The notes: a model not told the origin generated them from the sequence alone. Shown: positions 35,323 through 42,826, counted from the first letter of the stretch. The stretch is 64,000 nucleotides of DNA from CATOSP01 sp965237775 (GCA_965237775.1 OZ250155.1:62001-126000), one strand, 5' to 3'. Made by a program: numbers and translations.

Positions 35323-35358
35323 CCCCACCCTATCGCTGGTGGTGTCTGTGTCAATCCC
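35323..35358 (-). promoter_or_regulatory. Early promoter element, copy 1
   Basis: TTGACA (349-354 reverse strand), 16 bp, TAGGGT (327-332), then GGGG. Furthest from its gene (107 bp before ATG 35220). The region 35221-35506 holds nothing else that I can support. Confidence 0.65.
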
Positions 35359-35506
35359 AGGGACCGGCGAATGTTCGTCACTAATATGACTTGGGCTAAT
35401 TGAGCCGTTCCTGTCGTGGCCGGTCCGGAGACTCGAAGGGCTCGGACCACCTGGGGATGACCCGACTCAAGATTCCAGGGGTGCTGGCCGCTCAACCCGG
35501 CCATGA

Positions 35507-36403
35507 CTATGTCTCCCGGGCCAGTTGGCGCATCCGCACGTTCTGGAGGACGCTCTTGATCCGTGAGAGGCCGCGGACCGCCTCGTCCACCTGGGCCTCC
35601 ACCAGCACCGGCTCGGTGGCCAACGCCTCTTCCAGAAGGCCGGGGTTCTGCTCCTCCAGCCGGTGGAGCCGGTTGAGGGTCAAGGCGATGCGGCTGAACG
35701 CTTCGCCGAAGGTCCGCACCGCCTGCCGGTGCTCCTCGGATACCTGGGTCTCAGGCATCATGTCGGACTGGTTCTCCTCGACGTAGACCCGGTGGCACAG
35801 CTTGTTGACTTCAGTGGCGTTCAGTCCTTCGGTGGCGATGGCCCGCAGGACCCTCGACTGGCCATTGGGGGAGAGCTTGGACATGTCGTAACACATGCCC
35901 GGCTTGAGATGCCCCCTGGCCAGCAGGTCCAAGACCTCCTCGCGGACGTTCAACATCTGCACCCGCCAGGGGATCTGACCGGGGGCCATCCCCGTCGCTT
36001 CGGACAGGTCCCTGAGGGTGAACCCCTCATCCAGCATCTTCTTGAGCGCCCGCGCCTCTTCGACAGGATTCAGGTCCACGCGCACGATGTTCTCGATAAG
36101 TTGGAGCTTGGCGGAGTCGGCCACGGAGAGGTCCTTGCGGACGATGGCCGGGATGGTCTCCCAGCCCAGCTTGCCGGCAGCCCGCCAGCGGCGCTCTCCA
36201 GCGATGATGATGTACCGGAGGTCATGCGCCTTGCTGTCCGGGGCGGGGCGCACTATGATGGGCTGCAGGAGTCCGGCGCAATCCAGGCTCTTGGCAAGCT
36301 CCTGGATTGCTTCCGCGTCGAAGGTCTTCCGGGGCTGCTCCGGGTCCGGTCGGATCGCACCCCACCGGACCCTTACTACGTTGTTAATCATTGCGTTCGG
36401 CAT
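35507..36403 (-). CDS. ParB/RepB/Spo0J family protein
   Basis: 298 residues, full length for the family. The N-terminal ParB domain has IRPDPEQPRKTFDAEAIQEL, GLLQPIIVRP, YIIIAGERRWRAAGKLG and IENIVRVDLNPVEEARALKK; the central helix-turn-helix has TLRDLSEATGMAPGQIPWRV. The GERRWRA box is the CTP-binding motif of ParB. No ParA is visible, so a role in partition is unsure; phage ParB proteins can act in regulation or DNA processing. Overlaps the end of the upstream gene. Confidence 0.8.
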   Translation of the reverse strand: MPNAMINNVVRVRWGAIRPDPEQPRKTFDAEAIQELAKSLDCAGLLQPIIVRPAPDSKAHDLRYIIIAGERRWRAAGKLGWETIPAIVRKDLSVADSAKLQLIENIVRVDLNPVEEARALKKMLDEGFTLRDLSEATGMAPGQIPWRVQMLNVREEVLDLLARGHLKPGMCYDMSKLSPNGQSRVLRAIATEGLNATEVNKLCHRVYVEENQSDMMPETQVSEEHRQAVRTFGEAFSRIALTLNRLHRLEEQNPGLLEEALATEPVLVEAQVDEAVRGLSRIKSVLQNVRMRQLARET

Positions 36404-36653
36404 TCTCTTCCTCCTTCATCGCATCCTCTATGGCTCTTGCCAGGTCGATGTACCCGTAAGCGCGTTCCACCGCGTTGAGGTACTCGCGTTTCCGCTCCGG
36501 TGAGAGGTGCCGCCAGCGGTTGCCCCGCCTTCCAGACCTCTCCCGTTCGTCGTAACGCCGGGACACATCCCCGATGGTCACGGCGTAGACGATGGCATCT
36601 TCTTCCCCGGCGTCTCCGGGTTTCTCGTCTGACAGGACTTGCCAGCGGGTCAC
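36384..36653 (-). CDS. Small helical phage protein
   Basis: 89 residues from GTG 36653, preceded by AGGAGGAG; the longer open frame lacks a ribosome site. TRWQVLSDEKPGDAGEEDAI, then a DnaA/terminase-like charged helix RHLSPERKREYLNAVERAYG. Function unknown. Expressed from promoter copy 2 (36694-36734), 47 bp upstream. The end overlaps the ParB gene by 20 bp. Confidence 0.55.
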   Translation of the reverse strand: MTRWQVLSDEKPGDAGEEDAIVYAVTIGDVSRRYDERERSGRRGNRWRHLSPERKREYLNAVERAYGYIDLARAIEDAMKEEENAERND

Positions 36654-36693
36654 TCCATCTCCTCCTGTTCGTCGTGTCAGCCTGGGGACTGCG

Positions 36694-36734
36694 CCCCCAC
36701 CCTCTCCTCCGTTCCCCTTCGGGGTCAATCCCCC
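36694..36734 (-). promoter_or_regulatory. Early promoter element, copy 2
   Basis: TTGACC (724-729), 18 bp, GAGGGT (700-705), G-run. 47 bp before GTG 36653. Confidence 0.7.
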
Positions 36735-36748
36735 TGTGACCGAGAGTT

Positions 36749-37108
36749 TCAAGGCCGATTCGGACCGTCTTGTAGGTGACGCCCATACTGGTTCCGAAAG
36801 CGGACCCGTTCCTCGGGTGTTCCATCCTTCAGTGGCCGAAGCTTCGCCTTACAGCCCTGGCAGGTCACGTCGAATATCGACGACGCAATCAAGCCGACCT
36901 CGCCGCAGAGCGTGTGGACTCCATTACTCTCCACCTTCCCGTAGTGCAGCGGCGATTCCCCGATGTCAGTCGGGGGAGGGCAACAGGTTTCGCAGGTCTC
37001 ATCGTGCCCCTGGCTTTGGCAACGGAGCACAGCCTGGATTTCCTCGCCGATCATGATGCGGGTTGTCCGGTCCCCCTCTGCCTTTTCGTGGTGGTCGTGC
37101 GCGTTCAT
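36749..37108 (-). CDS. Zinc-binding small phage protein
   Basis: 119 residues from ATG 37108 with GGGAGGAAC upstream. Two Cys clusters (RCQSQGHDETCETCC and VTCQGCKAKLRPL) and a HYGKVESNGVHTLCG stretch suggest zinc binding. The C-terminus is charged (EERVRFRNQYGRHLQ). Function unknown; possibly in one transcript with 37155-37307. Confidence 0.6.
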   Translation of the reverse strand: MNAHDHHEKAEGDRTTRIMIGEEIQAVLRCQSQGHDETCETCCPPPTDIGESPLHYGKVESNGVHTLCGEVGLIASSIFDVTCQGCKAKLRPLKDGTPEERVRFRNQYGRHLQDGPNRP

Positions 37109-37154
37109 TTGTTCCTCCCGTAGGTCCGGCTTGGTCTCTTTTCTGGCTCCCGGT

Positions 37155-37307
37155 CTAGCCGCCAGCGGCCTCGGTGCGATTTGCGTCGGCATGAGCGCGG
37201 CGGTTCACCCGGCCACTGTACTTTTTTGTCCAGCCCTTGACGCGGCGGTGAACGATGGTGTTGGTGGCGCGGCGGCCAACGATCTCGCGCTCCTTATTGG
37301 TGGTCAT
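37155..37307 (-). CDS. Small basic protein
   Basis: 50 residues from ATG 37307 (GGAGG nine bases upstream): MTTNKEREIVGRRATNTI, then very Arg-rich (VHRRVKGWTKKYSGRVNRRA). Too short for common gene finders. Promoter copy 3 lies 35 bp upstream. Probably nucleic-acid-binding from its charge; inference. Confidence 0.55.
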   Translation of the reverse strand: MTTNKEREIVGRRATNTIVHRRVKGWTKKYSGRVNRRAHADANRTEAAGG

Positions 37308-37337
37308 CTCAAATTCCTCCAGTCCGGTTCAGGTCTC

Positions 37338-37375
37338 TCCCACCCTCATCTCCGATGCGCTGTTGGGTCAACCCC
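37338..37375 (-). promoter_or_regulatory. Early promoter element, copy 3
   Basis: TTGACC (366-371), 18 bp, GAGGGT (342-347). 35 bp before ATG 37307. Confidence 0.65.
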
Positions 37376-37395
37376 CGAGCGGTAGAGAATCAGAA

Positions 37396-37415
37396 GGGCG
37401 GCGGTTTCGCCGCCC
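37396..37415 (-). terminator. Hairpin terminator
   Basis: Perfect 8-bp stem GGGCGGCG/CGCCGCCC with a four-base loop, followed on the minus strand by TTCTGATTCT. Lies just after the stop of 37423-37614. Confidence 0.5.
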
Positions 37416-37422
37416 CTGCTAC

Positions 37423-37614
37423 TTAGACTCCGCGGGAGCGGTTGAACTCGTGGTCTACTGTCCTACGGTAATCCTCGGCTTCCACCGTGGCTTCGTCGCA
37501 GAACGGGCACTCGCAGTCCTCCCTGTTCCACTCGTGACCGGCGGCCTCCATGTCCTCCTGGACACGCAGCTCCGCTGCCTCCCGCCGGACATCCTCCCTG
37601 TCGCTCCAGTCCAT
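37423..37614 (-). CDS. Small acidic CxxC protein
   Basis: 63 residues from ATG 37614 (AAAGGAGG upstream): REDVRREAAELRVQEDME helix, then CECPFCDEATVEAEDYR with a CPFC motif. Charged throughout. Promoter copy 4 is 51 bp upstream and a terminator hairpin directly downstream, so it forms a one-gene unit. Confidence 0.6.
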   Translation of the reverse strand: MDWSDREDVRREAAELRVQEDMEAAGHEWNREDCECPFCDEATVEAEDYRRTVDHEFNRSRGV

Positions 37615-37660
37615 CTTCGGCGCCTCCTTTATTGGTGTTGCTGGACCTGTCCAGCACGCT

Positions 37661-37697
37661 CCCCACCCTCCTCAGGGGGTTCCCGGAGTTCAATCCC
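37661..37697 (-). promoter_or_regulatory. Early promoter element, copy 4
   Basis: TTGAAC (688-693), 17 bp, GAGGGT (665-670), GGGG. 51 bp before ATG 37614. A GAAATTC block lies about 30 bp further upstream. Confidence 0.65.
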
Positions 37698-37926
37698 AGA
37701 GGCCCTGGAAGTTTCCAAGTTGCTCTCCCGAATTTCTCGATGGTCAATATTGGATAATGCCGCTTAATCTAGGGCAGGTTCGTGGTCTCAGATGGGCTTG
37801 GGGCCCCCGGGGGGAGCGTCCTCTCCCGCCACTTCCCTTCTCCGGGGACATGCCCGGATACCTGGTGACCTGCCGCGCGGCCTCCTTTGATGGGTTCTGC
37901 GGTCCGCCGGAGGCGGATGCCGCGCG

Positions 37927-37965
37927 CCCCACCCTCCCCGCCGGTCACCGGTGAGTCAATCCCCC
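37927..37965 (-). promoter_or_regulatory. Early promoter element, copy 5
   Basis: TTGACT (954-959), 17 bp, GAGGGT (931-936), GGGGCGCG. No confident gene follows before copy 4. Confidence 0.6.
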
Positions 37966-38002
37966 AAAGCGCCCGAATTTTCCGCCCCATTGGAAATGCC
38001 AG

Positions 38003-38031
38003 AAGGGACGCAGGTTGTTCCCGCGTCCCTT
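38003..38031 (-). terminator. Hairpin terminator
   Basis: Perfect 9-bp stem AAGGGACGC/GCGTCCCTT with an 11-base loop, 45 bp after the stop of 38076-38435. The U-tract is short (TTCT). Confidence 0.45.
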
Positions 38032-38075
38032 CCAGCAAGGAGAGTTGGCCGCACGGCGAGTTGCAAACGCCGCTG

Positions 38076-38435
38076 TCAGAACAGTTCTACCAACTCCCGC
38101 TCCAACTGTCCTTGACTCCGGGCCGGGGCGTTCCGGGGTCCGCCAGAGACGGATTCCGCTGGCTGTCCCTCCAGGTACAACTCTACCGCCAAGCGGTGCT
38201 TGCACCAGCCGTCTAAGGATTCTCCCCGATACCGGAAGTCCGGGCAGGCGCACTCCGGCGCCTGGTCCAACCGGCCCGAGCAGACCCGGTGGCGGGTGTT
38301 GGCCGAGGAACTGACCATGAACAGGTCCGGGAGGCCAGCCGGGGCAACCGAGTCCCTCTCCACCAGGTCCCGAGCAGACTCCAGCCGTTTGGCCAGGCAT
38401 TGGATTTTCTGTACAATCGGCATTGCTTTCGTCAT
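38076..38435 (-). CDS. SWIM zinc-finger protein
   Basis: 119 residues from ATG 38435 (GGGAGACC upstream). The C-terminal half has a SWIM-type zinc finger: ECACPDFRYRGESLDGWCKH (CxCx-n-CxH). The N-terminal half is helical (VQKIQCLAKRLESARDLVER). SWIM domains bind DNA or proteins. Promoter copy 6 is 45 bp upstream. Confidence 0.65.
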   Translation of the reverse strand: MTKAMPIVQKIQCLAKRLESARDLVERDSVAPAGLPDLFMVSSSANTRHRVCSGRLDQAPECACPDFRYRGESLDGWCKHRLAVELYLEGQPAESVSGGPRNAPARSQGQLERELVELF

Positions 38436-38475
38436 GGTCTCCCCTCCGTAGGGTGTGGCGGCTGTTCGATCCGCC

Positions 38476-38511
38476 CGCCACCCTAGCGTGGGGATTGGGA
38501 TTGTCAATCCC
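38476..38511 (-). promoter_or_regulatory. Early promoter element, copy 6
   Basis: TTGACA (502-507), 16 bp, TAGGGT (480-485). Closest of all copies to a sigma-70 consensus. 45 bp before ATG 38435. Confidence 0.7.
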
Positions 38512-38550
38512 AAACGCTCAAGAGCGTTGTCGTTAGTGATATCGGTCCTG

Positions 38551-38588
38551 CCCCGGCCAGGGCGGTTGTGTGACCTTCCTGGCCGGGG
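38551..38588 (-). terminator. GC-rich hairpin
   Basis: Perfect 11-bp stem CCCCGGCCAGG/CCTGGCCGGGG with a 16-base loop directly after the stop of 38596-38955. No U-run, so termination is only probable. Confidence 0.4.
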
Positions 38589-38595
38589 GTGGACT

Positions 38596-38955
38596 TTAGT
38601 CCCCCTCGGGGAAGAATCGGGTGACTGGTAACCAACCCTGAGCCGGCGTGGCGATGTTGCAGCAAAGCCACTGTTCGCCGTCCCAGAGGTAAGCGTACTC
38701 GCAGTGCAGCCGGCCGCCCGATTGGACCATCTCTGCCCGGTCCAGGTGGACCGTGGGCCGGGCAGATCCGAACCCATCCGCCAGCCGCTCCAGGCTTGAC
38801 CGGTCCCCGGCCTTGATGAAGTCTAGGACTTGGGCTGAGCCGGTGAACCGCTCCACCAACTGCCAACCTATCCCCGTAGGATTGCCGTCTTCCTGGCAGT
38901 AGATGGCCTTGATGCCGTCGGCTGTCTCGACCCCGATGTACGAATTGGTAGCCAT
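38596..38955 (-). CDS. Uncharacterised phage protein
   Basis: 119 residues from ATG 38955 with AAAGGAGG upstream: MATNSYIGVETADGIKAIYC, then GWQLVERFTGSAQVLDFIKAGD and a C-terminal LWDGEQWLCCNIA strand. Function unknown; seen as a single-gene unit between a GC-rich hairpin and a sigma-70-type promoter. Confidence 0.6.
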   Translation of the reverse strand: MATNSYIGVETADGIKAIYCQEDGNPTGIGWQLVERFTGSAQVLDFIKAGDRSSLERLADGFGSARPTVHLDRAEMVQSGGRLHCEYAYLWDGEQWLCCNIATPAQGWLPVTRFFPEGD

Positions 38956-39001
38956 TTTGGGACCTCCTTTCATTAGATTTGTGGGGTTTCTCCACGCGCC
39001 T

Positions 39002-39031
39002 ATTCTACTAGTTTTATAGAAAGGTTGTCTA
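39002..39031 (-). promoter_or_regulatory. Sigma-70-type promoter
   Basis: TAGACA (26-31), 18 bp, TAGAAT (2-7) about 45 bp before ATG 38955. Differs from the GAGGGT family and looks like a host-type promoter. Confidence 0.5.
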
Positions 39032-39079
39032 TTCGATATGCTTGCTAATTACTGCGTAGAACATGTCCGGATTTAGGGT

Positions 39080-39108
39080 AAAAAAGACCCTGGGTATGGT
39101 TCCCAGGG
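39080..39108 (-). terminator. Intrinsic terminator
   Basis: Stem CCCTGGG/CCCAGGG with a seven-base loop followed by TCTTTTTT on the minus strand, 28 bp after the stop of 39136-39576. Confidence 0.75.
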
Positions 39109-39135
39109 GTGTGGAGTGCCTGTACTTGTGGAGTT

Positions 39136-39576
39136 CTAGGGCTTTGGGCCGTACCGTCTCTGCCTGGGAGGCTTCCGGTTGAAGTATGGGTTGTCTAAGG
39201 CCAGAGCCGTGATTCGGTCACGGTTGCCAGCGCCTACTTGCCTCCACCTGGTTAGCGACGGCCGGTGGATTCCCAAGACTTCTGAGATTACTTGCATAGT
39301 CCAACCCCGTCCAATCAGAGCCTCCAATCTACGACGGGTGTCGGGCACCTTGTAGGTGTTCGTGGGCGAGGGAGGTCTTCGAAACATGCGGTGGGCGAGC
39401 GCCATCGATACTAGCGGAATGCGCTTCTCGTCGGGACCATCCTTCATCCAACCGTAAATGGTGCTCTGGGCAACCCCCAAGGCTTTGGCCAGCAACGGGA
39501 CAGTCCAGCCGTTGGCCAACAACCCCGAGAACTTTTCTTGGACCTCTTCGGCTTTGGTGGGACCTGGTGCGGTCAT
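39136..39576 (-). CDS. Regulator with two helix-turn-helix domains
   Basis: 146 residues with two similar DNA-binding repeats: FSGLLANGWTVPLLAKALGVAQSTIYGWMK in the first half and LEALIGRGWTMQVISEVLGIHRPSLTRWRQ in the second. The C-terminus is basic (NRKPPRQRRYGPKP). It has its own sigma-70-like promoter (39632-39660) and a strong terminator, so it is a monocistronic regulator, perhaps the repressor or activator of the early promoter family. Confidence 0.65.
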   Translation of the reverse strand: MTAPGPTKAEEVQEKFSGLLANGWTVPLLAKALGVAQSTIYGWMKDGPDEKRIPLVSMALAHRMFRRPPSPTNTYKVPDTRRRLEALIGRGWTMQVISEVLGIHRPSLTRWRQVGAGNRDRITALALDNPYFNRKPPRQRRYGPKP

Positions 39577-39631
39577 TCAGCCTCAATGCCGTGCGGAAAT
39601 AAAACTGCGGCATCTTCACGGGTTTCCACTC

Positions 39632-39660
39632 ACATTATCTAGCACGCATAACTTCGTCAA
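39632..39660 (-). promoter_or_regulatory. Sigma-70 promoter of the tandem-HTH regulator
   Basis: TTGACG (655-660), 17 bp, TAATGT (632-637), 56 bp before ATG 39576. AT-rich -10, unlike the GAGGGT family. Confidence 0.6.
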
Positions 39661-39811
39661 TTCCGGGCCGTCAAGGTAATCCCAGGGCACACTCTCCCCT
39701 CCTCCCCCGGTCTCGGTGTGGCCGCTGGTTGGTGCCGTTTACCGTGGCATCATCCTCCCCACCAGGAGCGTCGTTGGCAATCCACAGGGGGGTGGTGGGG
39801 AGCCTGGACGC

Positions 39812-40051
39812 TTAGCGGTAAAGCCTCCGCAAGGTCACGAGATAGGACCCCTCCTCATCGGCTAGTTGAAGCACGAAACCCTCGCCGTGGACGTATTCCA
39901 GGCCAGTGACGTGGTTACGGGAAACATCGCTGGCGTCCTCCACCTCAAGGAGCCTGGGATCGCTCAGGCCCTTTAGGGACTCGCGGACCGCAGAGAGGAT
40001 GTCGCTTTCCAGGGACTCGAACTCGGGTTGGCGCAGGTAGTTGCTTGGCAT
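39812..40051 (-). CDS. Small uncharacterised phage protein
   Basis: 79 residues from ATG 40051 (GGAGGTGG upstream): a helical start (PEFESLESDILSAVRESLKGL) and a strand-rich end (GLEYVHGEGFVLQLADEEG, YLVTLRRLYR). Function unknown. Promoter copy 7 lies 30 bp upstream. The 160 bp from 39661 to 39811 hold nothing apparent. Confidence 0.55.
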   Translation of the reverse strand: MPSNYLRQPEFESLESDILSAVRESLKGLSDPRLLEVEDASDVSRNHVTGLEYVHGEGFVLQLADEEGSYLVTLRRLYR

Positions 40052-40075
40052 TTGGACCACCTCCAAGTGTTTGTA

Positions 40076-40112
40076 CCCCCGCCCTAGCACTGGGATTTAA
40101 GGTGTGAATCCC
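40076..40112 (-). promoter_or_regulatory. Early promoter element, copy 7
   Basis: TTCACA (103-108), 16 bp, TAGGGC (81-86), GGGG. A CAATCTCAAAGCTC block lies about 15 bp upstream. A further GATTGACA half-site is at about 40184-40190 without a clear -10. Confidence 0.6.
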
Positions 40113-40227
40113 ATGTACCCCCCGAGCTTTGAGATTGATTTAGGGAAACTGCTGACTCCCGCACAAGCAGGGTGGTCCAAGGGTGTCAATCCCCATTGGG
40201 TGGAGGCCCCCCTACCTCCCCTGAATC

Positions 40228-40428
40228 TTAGACGACCGCAACCCACCGCATGACGGTGGCAAGCAGGTGGTCGTAGTCGCCGCTCGCGGCTTCGTCGAGG
40301 AACTCCTTCGACACCTCAGCATCCACACCGGCCTTTTTCAGAGACCGCTGGACGGCGCCGAGGATGGCGAAGGCGTTTCCATCGACGCCGGTGAGTTGGA
40401 CCTCGACGTCGGGGACCTTCACTTCCAT
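40228..40428 (-). CDS. Conserved small phage protein
   Basis: 66 residues from ATG 40428 (AAGGAGGAC upstream): VQLTGVDGNAFAILGAVQRS, LKKAGVDAEVSKEFLDEAAS and GDYDHLLATVMRWVAV. The GxDGNAFxIL, GDYDHLLxTVMRW signature is that of a widespread phage protein of unknown function. A divergent paralogue is encoded at 52575-52805. Driven by promoter copy 8, 50 bp upstream. Confidence 0.7.
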   Translation of the reverse strand: MEVKVPDVEVQLTGVDGNAFAILGAVQRSLKKAGVDAEVSKEFLDEAASGDYDHLLATVMRWVAVV

Positions 40429-40473
40429 CTCTTGTCCTCCTTCTCCAGATTCGTGGGACCTCGGTCCCACTGG

Positions 40474-40510
40474 CCCCACCCTCCCTGCCTGCCCCCTGGA
40501 GATCAATCCC
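40474..40510 (-). promoter_or_regulatory. Early promoter element, copy 8
   Basis: TTGATC (501-506), 17 bp, GAGGGT (478-483), GGGG. Preceded by ATATCGAGAAATTC about 35 bp upstream. 50 bp before ATG 40428. Confidence 0.65.
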
Positions 40511-40643
40511 CACGACCCCCCGAAAATGAAAGTTCGATGCCGTGAATTTCTCGATATTCTGAATCGGTTATTCCCCAGCGTCGGCTTTTGACCGAAGACG
40601 TGTTCCCCCCTCCCCCCCGCTCCCCGGCGGGTCTGGGTTACAG

Positions 40644-40682
40644 CCCCCACCCTCCCCGCCTGCCCCCAAGGGGGTCAATCCC
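40644..40682 (-). promoter_or_regulatory. Early promoter element, copy 9, with untranslated leader
   Basis: TTGACC (673-678), 18 bp, GAGGGT (649-654). No gene follows before copy 8; instead 80 bp containing a CCCGC/GCGGG hairpin and a GGGGAATAACC block. The same layout, with compensating changes in the hairpin, occurs between copies 15 and 14. Confidence 0.6.
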
Positions 40683-40772
40683 CAAGAGACGTGAGGTTTG
40701 AAATCGGACGGACAAGATTCCGGGCAGCACTTGTAGCCTCAATCGCATTCACTGAGTGGGGATCTGTTGGGT

Positions 40773-41468
40773 CTATTCGGGGCCGGTGGGCGTGAGCCGG
40801 AAGGCTCGATGGGCCGGGATGGGCGCCGCCACCCCAGCGATCCCGGCCCGGCGCAGAATTCCTCCGGTGGATGCCAGCCAATAGCCGCGCCGGTCCGTCA
40901 TTCCCACCAGGGGGTTGACGTTGCGGTAGGTGAGCACCAGCGAGGGGTACCGGGCGTCCACAGCGACGGCGGCAATGGGCCCCCGAGCCTCCCGGCAGCC
41001 CCGGACCAGTGAACGGGGGGTTAGGACCGGGGCGCTGTGGTGGCGCACCGCCGCCAGCAGCGCCGCCGAGTCCACCTCCGCCAGGGAGCCGTACCGCCGG
41101 TCCAATTCTCGCCAGTTGGCGATGACGCCGTTGTGGACCAGGCATATTCCGCCATCAATTAACGGATGGTTGTTCTCCTCATCTTCCGGATCGCCCTGAG
41201 TGGCGGACCGGGTATGTCCGATGACGCCGATGGTGTCCGGGGTGATGGAGTCCAGCAACTCCTCTCCGGCGGGACTGGACAACAGATGCCGCGCCGGGCA
41301 GCCCGCCTTGAGCACCTGGACCTGGCCGGGCTGTATCACCATCAGCCCGGCGGCATCCACGCCCCGCTCCTGCGCCGCCAGCATCAACCGTTGGATGGAG
41401 TCCCGGCGCTTCTTCAGCTGCCTGGACTCCAGGCCTGGAGCGAGGATTACTCCGATGATTCCACACAT
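40773..41468 (-). CDS. Class-II glutamine amidotransferase
   Basis: 231 residues starting MCGIIGVILAPG, so the catalytic Cys2 of an N-terminal-nucleophile amidotransferase becomes the first residue after Met removal. Other family motifs: ERGVDAAGLMV, IGVIGHTRSATQGDP, NNHPLIDGGICLVHNGVIANW and SLVLTYRNVNPL. It provides ammonia from glutamine. The amidoligase 41483-42328 lies 14 bp upstream, a known phage pairing (class-II GATase with an ATP-grasp-like amidoligase), so a peptide or cell-wall modifying role is likely by family inference. Confidence 0.85.
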   Translation of the reverse strand: MCGIIGVILAPGLESRQLKKRRDSIQRLMLAAQERGVDAAGLMVIQPGQVQVLKAGCPARHLLSSPAGEELLDSITPDTIGVIGHTRSATQGDPEDEENNHPLIDGGICLVHNGVIANWRELDRRYGSLAEVDSAALLAAVRHHSAPVLTPRSLVRGCREARGPIAAVAVDARYPSLVLTYRNVNPLVGMTDRRGYWLASTGGILRRAGIAGVAAPIPAHRAFRLTPTGPE

Positions 41469-41482
41469 ACTTAATACCTCCG

Positions 41483-42328
41483 CTAGGAAGCCGAAATAAG
41501 GTCTGGCAACCGGGCTTCGTAGAACTTGCGCATTTCGATATAGTCAGGGTCTCCCTTGGTCACTCGCGATAGAGCGAACAGCAGGTCGGCCAGGAGTTCC
41601 CGCTCCTGTGCCAGGGGTCCGGTGTGCTTGCGGCCCGTGGGTTGGCGCAGCTTATCTACCGGGGATCTGCGCGTTAAGGCGGCCTCGATAAGGCACTGGG
41701 TCAGCAGTATCCAGCAGCGGACCGCCGGGGACTCCACCGTCCCGTTGTGCTGCCGGAATTCCACGGTCCCGTGGCGCACCAGGGCGTGCCAGTTGACCGC
41801 CGAATAGCGGCTCTCCTGCATGGCCTGGGCCGCATGATGCCGGTCTGGTGCGGCGGTGATTCCCTTCTGCCACCGGCGGTCTACGTGACGGGGACCCAGG
41901 CTGGCGCAGTAGTGGTTGTCCCAGCGGGATGCGGGAAGGATGCTGTTGATGGCCCGCTGATGGGCGGCGTACAGGGCGCTGACGGCGACCATGTGTTGTA
42001 CGGTCAATCCGGCGGCGTCGTGGTGGACGTGGAGTCCGCAACTAGAGGACACCTCGGCCCCGACGCTCTGGAGCGCCTGGCAGACCTGGCCGATCTGCTC
42101 CAGCCCGGCCTTGCCCCGCAGCGGCGGAGAGACGATCTCCGGCCCGCATGAGGCATCGGGGAGGACCTTCCACTTGCCCCCTTCCGGTTGATCCGCACTG
42201 CCGTACCGGGAAGCCACAGCGGGGATCCCGGCCCGGGTCAGGTCGCGGGCTATGGCGCTGAGATTGTTGTCCAGTTGCCGGGTCCCGGTGATTTCGATCT
42301 CCACTCCGTAGGTGCGCTCTTCGTTCAT
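41483..42328 (-). CDS. Amidoligase enzyme (glutamine synthetase-like fold)
   Basis: 281 residues from ATG 42328 (AAGGAGCGG upstream). Motifs of the amidoligase_2 family: RTYGVEIEITG at the start, PDASCGPEIVSPPLRGKAGL, SSSCGLHVHHDAAGL, RYSAVNWHALVRHGTVEFRQ, HNGTVESPAVRCWILL. The acidic E-x-E and H-x-H residues form the metal/ATP site. Works with the adjacent amidotransferase to form amide bonds on a substrate not known here. Promoter copy 10 lies 47 bp upstream. Confidence 0.85.
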   Translation of the reverse strand: MNEERTYGVEIEITGTRQLDNNLSAIARDLTRAGIPAVASRYGSADQPEGGKWKVLPDASCGPEIVSPPLRGKAGLEQIGQVCQALQSVGAEVSSSCGLHVHHDAAGLTVQHMVAVSALYAAHQRAINSILPASRWDNHYCASLGPRHVDRRWQKGITAAPDRHHAAQAMQESRYSAVNWHALVRHGTVEFRQHNGTVESPAVRCWILLTQCLIEAALTRRSPVDKLRQPTGRKHTGPLAQERELLADLLFALSRVTKGDPDYIEMRKFYEARLPDLISAS

Positions 42329-42368
42329 GTTGCCGCTCCTTGCCTGGCGATGGGGTCCGGTCATGCCG

Positions 42369-42406
42369 CGCCCCACCCTCGCAGGTCTCGTCTCGACGTC
42401 AATCCC
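42369..42406 (-). promoter_or_regulatory. Early promoter element, copy 10
   Basis: TTGACG (397-402), 16 bp, GAGGGT (375-380), GGGGCGCG. Spacer and upstream 20 bp are nearly identical to copy 13. Confidence 0.7.
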
Positions 42407-42474
42407 CAATGTCCACGGGTTTCCGGAATGCGCTCCGCTAGATTTTTCCCGCGCGGCGACCCCGGCGGACCAAT

Positions 42475-42501
42475 GAAAAAGCCCCGGCGAAGAGCCGGGG
42501 C
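42475..42501 (-). terminator. Intrinsic terminator
   Basis: Perfect 8-bp stem GCCCCGGC/GCCGGGGC followed by TTTTT on the minus strand, 44 bp after the stop of 42545-42772. Confidence 0.8.
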
Positions 42502-42544
42502 CTGAGTTCAGGTTGCCGCTCGGTGGGTCGGGGTCCTGTTTCCC

Positions 42545-42772
42545 CTACCTCCGGCGGAGGATGGTGATTCGGCATTCTTGCTCCCCGTCCTCGTCCCGGA
42601 CCTAGAGTGCCAGCCCCTTGTCATGGGTGAGGACGAGGGCATCATGGTAGATCCTGCCATAGAACGTGGTGGCCTCGGGGACCACGTCCGCCCAGCACTC
42701 GTCCGGGATCATGCCATTGGCCTGTGACTGGAGAATGGTGACCAAGATGTTCTCAAGGTCTTGGTCTTGCAT
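42545..42772 (-). pseudogene. Paralogue of 45828-46055 with internal TAG
   Basis: From ATG 42772 the frame encodes MQDQDLENILVTILQSQANG, CWADVV, HDALVLTHDKGLAL, TAG (42602-42604), then VRDEDGEQECRITILRRR. The intact copy at 45828-46055 has the same length and reads LVLRVQGEDG at that point, so the TAG replaces a sense codon. Promoter copy 11 is 61 bp upstream. Confidence 0.6.
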
Positions 42773-42826
42773 CGGTTCCCCTCCTTGCCTCCTCCACCGT
42801 CGCGGTGGAAGGGTGTTTTTGATACG

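Larger units (their letters stand above)
37698..38075. other. Intergenic stretch with promoter copy 5 and no supported gene
   Basis: Contains promoter copy 5 (37927-37965), a CCAAT-type block at about 37745-37760 and the hairpin 38003-38031. A GTG/ATG frame ending near 37745 exists but has the composition of a shadow, so I do not call a gene. Confidence 0.4.

Noticed and set aside
40141..40190. Nineteenth early-promoter copy
   Set aside because: A good GATTGACA is present but the second hexamer (TTGTGC) does not fit; left as a possible degenerate half-site.
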